Shown: positions 16,207 through 23,397 of the stretch, in pieces | Layout: every line of letters starts with the position of its first letter | How positions within the stretch are numbered: the first letter of the stretch is position 1 | DNA from: Lachnospiraceae bacterium | Lineage (GTDB): Bacteria; Bacillota; Clostridia; Lachnospirales; Lachnospiraceae | Length of the DNA stretch: 64,000 nucleotides | Assembly (NCBI GenBank): GCA_004558185.1 | Contig: SFDP01000024.1 | Location: 1 to 64,000 of the forward strand | Direction of reading: 5' to 3' | The notes under the pieces: model-generated | The model's database searches: none | What the model saw: the letters and a program-made list of their open reading frames with translations, nothing else | Told to the model about the DNA's origin: nothing | Translations under genes and position numbers: made by a program

Positions 16207-17191
16207 AAAAGTCCTCCATTCTTTCTCTGGCAAATTCTGCCAGCTCTGTGTAGGTAAGCTGGAGAATATCCGAGGGCAGATTCTTAATTTCGGGAATGGT
16301 ATACTGTTGGGTTTTCTTCCAGATGTCTTCGTAATCACACTCTTCCAGTACCTGCTTATACTGCTCTATTTTGGCCAGTGCAAACCCGTCTTCACGACCA
16401 AGCGTATAGATAATATTGCAAAGCCTTAAGACATCAAACAGTCCCTGTACTCCGTCAGATAAATCTAACAGCACGTATTCATATTCACTTCCCCTCTCAA
16501 TTTCCTTTAACAGATGAATCCATTCCTCACGGCTGACGGATACAAAATCCAGGTAGGAGCCAAAGGGGGGAAGAATATCCAGACCGCCTACCCTCTCCAC
16601 CATGCTGCCAAGGCGGTAAGCAAATTTATCCGGTGTATTATGCAGATAGTAAAGAAGCTCTGACATATCTGTTGCAAAATCCTTTTTTAATAGCTGTCCC
16701 AGGCCGGAATAGCATTCCAGATTGAGATATAATACCTTGTGCTTTTTGCTTAACAGTTGTCCCAAAACAAAAGCATACGAGGTTTTCAGGCATTTCCCCA
16801 CCGGAGAGTAAATTCCAACCAGCTTCATTTCTTTCCCCCCTGCTATGGGTCTTCCTACTACTCCCTCCCTGGCTATCCATTCCAGAAGCTCCCTGACGAT
16901 CTTTTCACAGGATTGGTATTTCCAGATAAACCTCTCCATGTCTTTTGTCCCTTCTCTTTGCTCTCCCAACAGAAAAATCTGCTCAATAGGCAGCTCCTCC
17001 ATCTCCTTTTCATAATCCTTTTGTGCCACCAACGCCACCGACAGAGGATGTCTGAGTGCAAAGCTATACAGGCTTTCAGCAGAGGTAAAAACCTGTACTT
17101 CAAAGGGAAAGCCCTTTCGTAAATTCAGGTAATCCACCAGCCCGTAGGCATATTCTGTTTCACTGTCACAAACCGCAAGTATGTGATTCAT
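16196..17191 (-). CDS. tadZ: TadZ/CpaE-like ParA-type ATPase
   Basis: 331 residues. The N-terminal 120 form a response-regulator-like domain without a phospho-acceptor (M-N-H-I-L-A-V-C-D-S-E). The C-terminal part is MinD/ParA-like with an atypical P-loop, Y-S-P-V-G-K-C-L-K-T-S, and Walker B V-L-L-D-L-S-D-G. Such proteins mark the cell pole for Tad pilus assembly in other bacteria. Clostridia Tad loci regularly carry this divergent form. It overlaps the next gene by 11 bases and the previous by 4. Confident on family; localisation role is inferred. Confidence 0.85.
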   Translation of the reverse strand: MNHILAVCDSETEYAYGLVDYLNLRKGFPFEVQVFTSAESLYSFALRHPLSVALVAQKDYEKEMEELPIEQIFLLGEQREGTKDMERFIWKYQSCEKIVRELLEWIAREGVVGRPIAGGKEMKLVGIYSPVGKCLKTSYAFVLGQLLSKKHKVLYLNLECYSGLGQLLKKDFATDMSELLYYLHNTPDKFAYRLGSMVERVGGLDILPPFGSYLDFVSVSREEWIHLLKEIERGSEYEYVLLDLSDGVQGLFDVLRLCNIIYTLGREDGFALAKIEQYKQVLEECDYEDIWKKTQQYTIPEIKNLPSDILQLTYTELAEFARERMEDFYGR

Positions 17192-17727
17192 AAGCCGATT
17201 CCTCCTAATACAAGTAGTGTACTGATCAAAATGGGGACTGCAAAGGGAATTGAGGTTTCCTTCTTCATTCTTTCTCCCTCTTCACCAGGGGGATAGTAGG
17301 AGCCTACACTCCTTTGCATCAGACAGCCCAGAAGAAAGCTGAGGGCATACCGCATACGGGATATAAGCCTTCTTTGCAGCAGGAGCAGGGGTATAGAGAA
17401 TAACGCCCCGCAAAAAAAGCTAAGCAGGATACAGTTAAGGGTATCTCTGGCCGGCAGGAAGCAGCCAATTAGCGAAAACAGCTTAATATCTCCTGCCCCC
17501 AGTGTGCCTGTGCGAAATAAAGGGAAGAGTAAAACAGGGGGAAGAATTATCCCCGGAAAGAAATTGAAAATTTGATCGATGTCTTTTTCTGAAAGTAACT
17601 GTCCAAAGCCCAGAATAAAACCGATAAGAATGAGAAGATTGGGAATTTTTCCTTTCCGTAAATCCCATAATGCAGCAAGAAGCAATACTGCTGCAAGAAG
17701 TTTCAAGTGTTCACCTTCTTTCAACAT
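17188..17727 (-). CDS. tadV: Prepilin peptidase, A24 type (first gene of Tad operon)
   Basis: Membrane aspartic peptidase that processes Flp and TadE-type prepilins. The first Asp is in L-W-D-L-R-K-G-K-I-P-N (residues about 20-30) and the GxGD motif is T-L-G-A-G-D-I-K (about 75-82). About 179 residues with five hydrophobic segments. The frame starts at ATG 17727 without a clear ribosome site; a TTG at 17706 preceded by AAGGTG six bases away gives M-K-L-L-A-A-V and may be the true start. It overlaps TadZ by 4 bases. It opens the operon behind a leader of about 170 bases. Confidence 0.85.
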   Translation of the reverse strand: MLKEGEHLKLLAAVLLLAALWDLRKGKIPNLLILIGFILGFGQLLSEKDIDQIFNFFPGIILPPVLLFPLFRTGTLGAGDIKLFSLIGCFLPARDTLNCILLSFFCGALFSIPLLLLQRRLISRMRYALSFLLGCLMQRSVGSYYPPGEEGERMKKETSIPFAVPILISTLLVLGGIGL

Positions 17728-17903
17728 GGATATGCAACTATTCTTTTATCATAATCAAAGTTGGATTCTTCATTGGCTTGCTTCACCGCTGTCCGATGAA
17801 ACAGCCCAGTCAGGCTGGATAAATCCATCCCATAGAAAAAACAGAATATTCTTCAGAAGCCCCGAAATCCTTCGCAGGCAAGAATGTTTTACTTGTGAGT
17901 GTG
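17728..17903 (-). other. Structured 5' leader of the Tad operon
   Basis: No gene. In RNA sense (leftward) it can form three adjacent stems: GGAT-GGATTT-ATCC, CAGCC-TGACT-GGGCTG (with a bulge) and TTCATCG-GACAG-CGGTGAA. I do not find c-di-GMP-I or -II riboswitch core motifs in it. Confidence 0.35.
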
Positions 17904-17932
17904 AGTATAAACCTATTTTTTCCCTTTGTCTA
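17904..17932 (-). promoter_or_regulatory. Promoter of the Tad pilus operon
   Basis: Read leftward: TAGACA, 17-base spacer, TATACT. The start is expected near 17897, about 170 bases before the first gene. Confidence 0.65.
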
Positions 17933-17968
17933 TAGCAAATCAGAAAAAAATTAATCTTTGTTTATTTT

Positions 17969-18241
17969 TTACAACAGTCCGTAAATTTTGATTCCAAAAA
18001 GGAGGATAACCCCTGGAAATCCAAGAATTGTACTTGTCAAAACAGTCCCCGGGTTCAGTCCGATAACCACAGAAAATCCCGTTAACTGCATAAGCTGATT
18101 CAGAAAAAAAATAGTAATTGTTCCGGCCACGCCTCTGTACACCAGATTTAAAATCAGATGTGAATGACGTTTCACAGCCAGAATCAAGAGGACAATTCCA
18201 CATACCCCTACAATAAGCAGTGCTCCCTGATAGGTTTCCAT
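17969..18241 (-). CDS. bofA: BofA-family pro-sigma-K processing inhibitor
   Basis: A 90-residue membrane protein. In Bacillus BofA inhibits the SpoIVFB protease in the forespore outer membrane and thereby delays sigma-K activation. Hydrophobic segments at about residues 5-22 and 30-50 and a C-terminal hydrophobic region with the family pattern N-P-x-T-V-L-T-S-T-I-L-G-F-P-G-V-I-L-L. Start by GAGG six bases upstream. It is divergent from yaaL; in Bacillus the two genes are neighbours read in one direction. This supports a spore-forming ancestry. Confidence 0.85.
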   Translation of the reverse strand: METYQGALLIVGVCGIVLLILAVKRHSHLILNLVYRGVAGTITIFFLNQLMQLTGFSVVIGLNPGTVLTSTILGFPGVILLFGIKIYGLL

Positions 18242-18364
18242 ATCCACCTCGGTTTTTATTACTGTTAGTCCATTTTTATGCACAAGGAATAAAGGTTATG
18301 ATATGTATATTTTTTCCTGAGGGTGACTATACTTCTCATAAGAGAAAAAAGGAGGAGCATCCAC

Positions 18365-18658
18365 ATGAAGTTTCATTTTCGCCAATCTTCCTGTCCTGTC
18401 TTTGAAGAGCGGCCAAAAACACTGAGAGAATCTATTCTGGAGGATTTGGAAAAAACAAGATACGAATTGGAAACAGCTTATCTGGGCTTCGATTATGTTA
18501 CTGATCCGGATTTAATTGACTGCTACATCTATGAAGTGAATTCGATCATGAAGCGCTATCGTTACCTGCTGAATCAGGCAGCGAACTTAAGTCCGCTGCC
18601 TGAAGAGGATGTTCTGGTATCAAATTCGGAAACCCCGGTTGGTGCTCTGGTCGGCTAA
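18365..18658 (+). CDS. yaaL: YaaL-like DUF2508 protein
   Basis: A 97-residue protein with the DUF2508 pattern: a helical L-E-K-T-R-Y-E-L-E-T-A-Y-L-G-F-D-Y-V-T-D-P-D-L-I-D-type core (here residues about 27-50). Its role is unknown. YaaL is encoded next to recR and bofA in Bacillus, and this copy is next to bofA too but divergent. AGGAGG nine bases before the ATG fixes the start. The last 39 bases overlap the 3' end of the fliS gene on the other strand, with no terminator between. Confidence 0.82.
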   Translation: MKFHFRQSSCPVFEERPKTLRESILEDLEKTRYELETAYLGFDYVTDPDLIDCYIYEVNSIMKRYRYLLNQAANLSPLPEEDVLVSNSETPVGALVG

Positions 18659-19096
18659 ATCTACATTCAGGCTTCCTTTTCCATAGGTAAGTCCTGCATA
18701 TACAACCTGTGCGTTTTCCATAAGGGGAGCCGAGGTGTCCTGTGAAGCAACCTTTTCATAGGACTGCTTCAGCTCTTTTAACATATCTTCTACCGGTTTT
18801 AGTAATTCCTTTTTTTCCTGTATGGCTGCACTGGATAGCTGCCGCTTATAAAAATAGTACAGGCTGTGAAGCGAGAGGGCTATCTCATAGTTCAGATCCA
18901 GAGAAGCAATCAGTTCATCCAGACAATCCTTTGCCTTCCTGACGTTTTTCTTATATTCCTGCTTGTCCCCTGTATCAAAGGCCAGGGAAGCATCCTCCAG
19001 AAAAGTCAGGGTCATCTCATACAGGATAACGATCAACTGGGTTTTGTTGGCCTGCGTGATCCGCAGGGTAAATTCCTGCTTTTTCTCCTTCGTCAT
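18620..19096 (-). CDS. fliS: Flagellin export chaperone FliS
   Basis: 158 residues, mostly helical. FliS caps the C-terminal D0 helix of flagellin in the cytosol and prevents early polymerisation. The pattern R-I-T-Q-A-N-K-T-Q-L-I-V-I-L-Y-E (residues 12-27) is the FliS N-terminal helix that contacts flagellin, and L-D-L-N-Y-E-I-A is also family-like. It follows the flagellin gene by nine bases and is probably cotranscribed with it. Its 3' end overlaps yaaL tail to tail. Confidence 0.88.
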   Translation of the reverse strand: MTKEKKQEFTLRITQANKTQLIVILYEMTLTFLEDASLAFDTGDKQEYKKNVRKAKDCLDELIASLDLNYEIALSLHSLYYFYKRQLSSAAIQEKKELLKPVEDMLKELKQSYEKVASQDTSAPLMENAQVVYAGLTYGKGSLNVDLADQSTNRGFRI

Positions 19097-19105
19097 AGGC
19101 GCCTC

Positions 19106-20212
19106 TTACTGTAATAGCTGTAATACGGTTGCCGGCCTTTCATTGGCCTGAGCCAGCATGGAGGTGGCTGCCTGATTGACCACCTGATAGCTGCTGTAAT
19201 GGGTCATTTCTACAGCCATATCGGTATCCATAACACGGGAATATGCACTGGTCATATTCTCACTGGTGGTTCCCAGATTATTTACCGTATGCTCAAGACG
19301 GTTCTGATAAGCACCCAGGGCACTTCTGGCAGAAGAAACAAACTTAATGGCAAAGTCCACATCATTAATGGCATTTCTTCCATTTTCCTGAGTCAGCACG
19401 TCAGTCTTTTCAATGCCCATATTCTTCGTATTCATAGCCGGAATCTTTACCTCCAGAGTCTGTCCCTCGTTGGAGCCTACCTGCAGGGTCATGGAGCCCA
19501 TACCGGTAATATCTACTTCCATATCGTTAACCGCTCCGGCACCTGCTGCCACAGTCATACGGATTTCAAAATTCTGGGCTCCCGTAAGGATGATCTCATC
19601 ATCCTTTACCCTGACATTCAACTGCCCGCTAATATCATTTCCGCTGGGATCCGTTACAGCAACTGTTGTACCATCTGCCAGCTTATCTCCATCCCATGCA
19701 GGAGTAATATCCATTGTATATTTTCCCACCGGAACCTTGGCATCATAGTAACTAACCTTTACTTCAGCTTTATCGGTATAGCCCTTCATATCAAAGCTGC
19801 CGTCCAGAAGGTTCTTCCCATTATACTGCGTGGTGTCGGAAATTCGCTGTGCTTCATCCTTAAGAGCCTGAAACTCGTCATCAATCATCGTTCTGTCATC
19901 ATCGGAAAGCACTCCATGAGAAGCCTTTATGGCCAGCTCGTTCATTCTCTGGAGAATTTCATGAACCTCACCCAAGGCTCCATCGGCAATCTCAATTACG
20001 GATATTCCGCTTGTTGAATTCTCTCCGGCAGCATCCAGCCCCCGGATCTGTGCATTCATCCTTCTGGAAATCGCCAGGCCCGAAGGATTATCCTTGGCAT
20101 TATTGATCTTGTAGCCGGAGGAAAGGCGTTCCATAGCCTTGGATAACTTGGAATCATTACGATGTAAGGCATTGTTGGTCAGCATTGCTGTTACGTTATA
20201 GTTTATTCTCAT
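19106..20212 (-). CDS. Flagellin
   Basis: Major filament protein, 368 residues. The N-terminal D0/D1 region is typical (M-R-I-N-Y-N-V-T-A-M, then S-S-G-Y-K-I-N-N-A-K-D-N-P-S-G-L-A-I-S, residues about 29-47) and the C-terminal D1/D0 helix ends in A-T-S-M-L-A-Q-A-N-E-R-P-A. The middle (about 140-260) is variable and beta-rich. Start at the ATG preceded by AAAGGAAG. It follows the FliK-like gene closely and I see no separate sigma-28 promoter before it, so it is likely read from the promoter at 23367-23393. Confidence 0.95.
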   Translation of the reverse strand: MRINYNVTAMLTNNALHRNDSKLSKAMERLSSGYKINNAKDNPSGLAISRRMNAQIRGLDAAGENSTSGISVIEIADGALGEVHEILQRMNELAIKASHGVLSDDDRTMIDDEFQALKDEAQRISDTTQYNGKNLLDGSFDMKGYTDKAEVKVSYYDAKVPVGKYTMDITPAWDGDKLADGTTVAVTDPSGNDISGQLNVRVKDDEIILTGAQNFEIRMTVAAGAGAVNDMEVDITGMGSMTLQVGSNEGQTLEVKIPAMNTKNMGIEKTDVLTQENGRNAINDVDFAIKFVSSARSALGAYQNRLEHTVNNLGTTSENMTSAYSRVMDTDMAVEMTHYSSYQVVNQAATSMLAQANERPATVLQLLQ

Positions 20213-20237
20213 GGTTTCTTCCTTTCTTTTATCCTTT

Positions 20238-23200
20238 TTATCCTTTTCTGATAAAAGCAATAAATTCCTTTGCTATCTTGTATAAAAGTGCAGTATTGGG
20301 ATTCTCTTCTCCTTCTCCCCGCTCCGGAGTGTTGATATTCAGATTTCTATTCTCTCCAAAGAATATTCCCTTCATCTGAATCTCCGTTTCCTTTAAGGCT
20401 TCTCCTATGGCTTCTGTAAGAACAGAAGACTGCTCCTGTAAAAGCTCCTTTTTGTCCATATACTCTGTCAAAACAGAGCCTTCCAGTACATTCTGGCTTA
20501 CACTGAACCGGCCTTCTACCTTCCCCAGTCTCTCCGTGTCCAGAGTAATCTTTACCTCACCTCTGGTACTCCCACGATGAATAATGGTCAGATTAATAGA
20601 GGTCAGCTCTTCACCGATCTGTACCGGAATCTCATAGTTTTCCTCCCTGGCCAGGTCGGAGGCAAGATGCAACTGCTTATAAAGCTGCTGAATCCCCTTG
20701 ATATCCACATAAGCGGCTTCGTCCCCCAGAGAAGAAACGGCATTCTCCAGTGCCTGCCCGGCTTCTTCGATAATCGACTGGTATTCTTCCTCTCTCTCCT
20801 CAGGCTGAACCTGATCCATTTTTTCCAGAAAGCCTTCTGCCTTTTCCAAAAATCCAAAGACCTTTTTCTCCTGAGCAAGGCTTTCCTGCCGGGCCAGGAA
20901 TTTCTCCTCCCATGTGCGAATGTTCCTGAAGGTCTTTCCCCTTTGGGTAGTGAGGACTCCCGCACTCTGTAAATTCTCGATGGTAACCGGCTGATGATAG
21001 GCCTTCAAATAATCTGCCTGAGCAGAGTCCTTTTCCAATGTCTGTCTGATTTCCTTCAGATTTTCCTGTACGAACCCTTCTTCTGCCTGTTCATCCTCTA
21101 TAATGGTTTCCACCTGCTGTGCCAACTGCTCCAGGCTCCTTGTATCGCCCAGACTTTTTCGAATGCTTGCAAATCCTTCCTCTATCTGCTCAGAGATGGA
21201 AGTCCCTTTTCTTTCCATCTCCTGTAATGCTCCTACCGAATCATCAACACGGATATCCGTAGGCTTTGCCTTTCGGCTTCTTACTGCCGACAGAAGATTG
21301 GAGAAATTCAGCTCTGCTCCCTGTGCAACCAGACTTCCGATTACTGCTCCGTCTGTTTTTTCAATTTGCCTAAGAAGACGGTAAATACCGATATAGGCCT
21401 TTCGCTCATCCTGAGTTATCTCTTTTTGCTGCTCAAGCTTATAGAGGAATTTGCTGTACTTTGCAGTATCCTCACCAAATTCTCCATCCTTAAGCCGGAT
21501 ATACTCCTCCAGCTCCTCCAGAGTCATCTCCATCGGATTCTTTCCCTGACGTATCATATCCAGAGTCAGCCCCGGTTTCATTCCTTCAATGACGGCCTGA
21601 ACCTGTCTGTCTGCCTCCTGTACTTTGCGGAGATTTTCTTCGTTGATCTCCATCCGGTTATAGCCCAGGATACGTATGGCTCTCCTGTTCTCATGAGTAA
21701 GAGCCAGATCCATATCCTGCAAAATATCATCCACATTACGAAAAGCCTTGCGGATACTGTCTCCCAGGTCTGCTCTGGGAGCCGTCATCAACGTTTCATA
21801 GCTTTCCTCTGCTGCCTGATACCGGCTTTGCAGCAGAAGTCCTTCCTGCCCTACCTGACTTAGTGTAGGTCTTTCCATAAAGGGAATCTTTCCCACCAAT
21901 GCCAAAGGCATATGGGGCAATTCACCTATTTGCTGTAAAGTCTCCCGGTATAGCTCTCCTTTTCCTCCCTCTGCGGCAGCTCCAAAGAGGCTCTGTTCCC
22001 ACTGCCTTCCGGCTTCATCCAGCCTGGCGATCAGTTCCTCCATGGGTGTTATATCAATGGAAAAGTCGGACTGCAGAAGCTTCAGATTAGCTTCTACCGT
22101 CATTTTCAGCCTTACCTCCTCCAGACCTTTTCGTGCCTGTACCTGCACAGCATAATTACCCTCTGTCTGGAAATAGCCTTCCATATTTTCCAAAGTAAGA
22201 GGAAGACCTGAGCCACCTGCATAATCTGCTGCCTCAGGGGGCAGGTCATGCAGCCGCTCATAGATTTCTACAGCCCTGGCATATATGCTTTGGGGCTGTC
22301 CTGCCACAGGAATGTCCCATAGGTTTCTTCCTTCCGCCAGTGCCTGAGCCGCCTGGCCGATAATCTCATCTTCCTTCAGGGGAAAGGTAAGGTTCTCGAT
22401 ATACTGAACCAACTCCATATTTTCGCTATTGATGGGGAGTCCTCTTTCCATCAGCCATTTGGCAGTGTCCATATTCCTGTCATCCGGTGCATAGCCACTG
22501 TCCTCAAGCCGCTGCTTGAGCTGTTCCTCCAACCCGGAAATATCCTCTTCCAGGGTCTGCGTTCTGCGAACATTCTGATAAGTTTCTCCCTGTCTGCCAT
22601 AGCTTCCGGTGGTATATCCGCCTGTCTTACCATAATGAGCTATATCTACACTGCTGTAGCCAGCCTTGTAAAGGTTCCCCAGAGTAGGGGAAAGTCTCCC
22701 TGCTGCCAAATAGGAAACAGTCCCATCCTGCGGTTCTTTCAGGGCTTGTGCCTGCTGCCAGATCTGATCAACCTGACGGATATTCTCCTCGGTAACTGGT
22801 GCATCAGCCTGTTTCAGGGCTCTGGCAATTTTATTGGCATAGGCTCTGCTGCCGGTAATCTGCTCCAGCTCCTCTCTGGATAAGCTGTCGTTATAGCCGG
22901 TAATCTCTGTTCCTGACTGTGCCAGCACCGTTTTAATCTTATCCAGAATAGTGACGGCTTCTTCCGGCTCCATGCGGTAGACATCAAAGCCCTCTTTATC
23001 CATTTCCAGAAAATCCTGGCCCGACATAGAATTAGACATTACTGCATTAAAGTTACGCTGCAGGAGCATAAAGCTTTCTACTCCTACCTCCTGTATAACC
23101 TCTTTGTTGAACCCTCCATGGTTGTCAAAGCTAAAGTTATCCGTAACTTTACCAGAAATGTCTAACACAGTCTGATGATTCAGAAAAGAACCTGCCGTTT

Positions 23201-23294
23201 TGTCTTGGTTCTGCACCCAGCTCTTTTGCTGGGCATATGTGGTTTTCGTCTGTTGAGTCTTTCCTTCATTCTGCCACTCAAAGCTAATTCTCAT
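20238..23294 (-). CDS. Large flagellar protein with FliK-like C-terminus (DUF6240-type)
   Basis: A 1018-residue protein, mostly helical and rich in Glu, Gln and Leu. Its position in front of flagellin and FliS, and the C-terminal 120 residues (S-I-N-L-T-I-I-H-R-G-S, then V-K-I-T-L-D-T-E-R-L-G-K-V-E-G-R-F, then L-L-Q-E-Q-S-S-V-L-T-E-A) resemble the hook-length-control domain of FliK. The repeated middle segments (N-L-R-K-V, T-E-E-N-I-R-Q-V-D-like units about every 90-100 residues) suggest tandem helical modules. It would be a very large FliK if so. Start at the ATG after AAGGAAT. Function inferred from context. Confidence 0.7.
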   Translation of the reverse strand: MRISFEWQNEGKTQQTKTTYAQQKSWVQNQDKTAGSFLNHQTVLDISGKVTDNFSFDNHGGFNKEVIQEVGVESFMLLQRNFNAVMSNSMSGQDFLEMDKEGFDVYRMEPEEAVTILDKIKTVLAQSGTEITGYNDSLSREELEQITGSRAYANKIARALKQADAPVTEENIRQVDQIWQQAQALKEPQDGTVSYLAAGRLSPTLGNLYKAGYSSVDIAHYGKTGGYTTGSYGRQGETYQNVRRTQTLEEDISGLEEQLKQRLEDSGYAPDDRNMDTAKWLMERGLPINSENMELVQYIENLTFPLKEDEIIGQAAQALAEGRNLWDIPVAGQPQSIYARAVEIYERLHDLPPEAADYAGGSGLPLTLENMEGYFQTEGNYAVQVQARKGLEEVRLKMTVEANLKLLQSDFSIDITPMEELIARLDEAGRQWEQSLFGAAAEGGKGELYRETLQQIGELPHMPLALVGKIPFMERPTLSQVGQEGLLLQSRYQAAEESYETLMTAPRADLGDSIRKAFRNVDDILQDMDLALTHENRRAIRILGYNRMEINEENLRKVQEADRQVQAVIEGMKPGLTLDMIRQGKNPMEMTLEELEEYIRLKDGEFGEDTAKYSKFLYKLEQQKEITQDERKAYIGIYRLLRQIEKTDGAVIGSLVAQGAELNFSNLLSAVRSRKAKPTDIRVDDSVGALQEMERKGTSISEQIEEGFASIRKSLGDTRSLEQLAQQVETIIEDEQAEEGFVQENLKEIRQTLEKDSAQADYLKAYHQPVTIENLQSAGVLTTQRGKTFRNIRTWEEKFLARQESLAQEKKVFGFLEKAEGFLEKMDQVQPEEREEEYQSIIEEAGQALENAVSSLGDEAAYVDIKGIQQLYKQLHLASDLAREENYEIPVQIGEELTSINLTIIHRGSTRGEVKITLDTERLGKVEGRFSVSQNVLEGSVLTEYMDKKELLQEQSSVLTEAIGEALKETEIQMKGIFFGENRNLNINTPERGEGEENPNTALLYKIAKEFIAFIRKG

Positions 23295-23311
23295 ACGCTT
23301 AAATTCCTTAT

Positions 23312-23364
23312 AAAAAAGAGTGAATATAAGCATGACTGAAAAATCTGCTGCTTACATTCACTCT
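23312..23364 (-). terminator. Hairpin terminator or leader hairpin between glgB and the FliK-like gene
   Basis: Read leftward AGAGTGAATGTAAGC pairs with GCTTATATTCACTCT (one mismatch) and then TTTTTT. It lies downstream of glgB but also directly after the sigma-28-like promoter, so it would be the 5' end of the flagellar transcript. Confidence 0.7.
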
Positions 23365-23366
23365 CT

Positions 23367-23393
23367 ATTTCGGCTCTTTTAAAATGAAACTTA
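23367..23393 (-). promoter_or_regulatory. Sigma-28 (flagellar) type promoter
   Basis: Read leftward: TAAGTTT with GCCGAAAT. The spacing, TAAG, then 15 bases, then GCCGA, fits TAAA-N15-GCCGATAA. It lies between the stop of glgB (23398) and the FliK-like gene. Confidence 0.6.
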
Positions 23394-23397
23394 ACCT

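Noticed and set aside
17728..17968. c-di-GMP riboswitch before the Tad operon
   Set aside because: The conserved core segments of classes I and II are not present.
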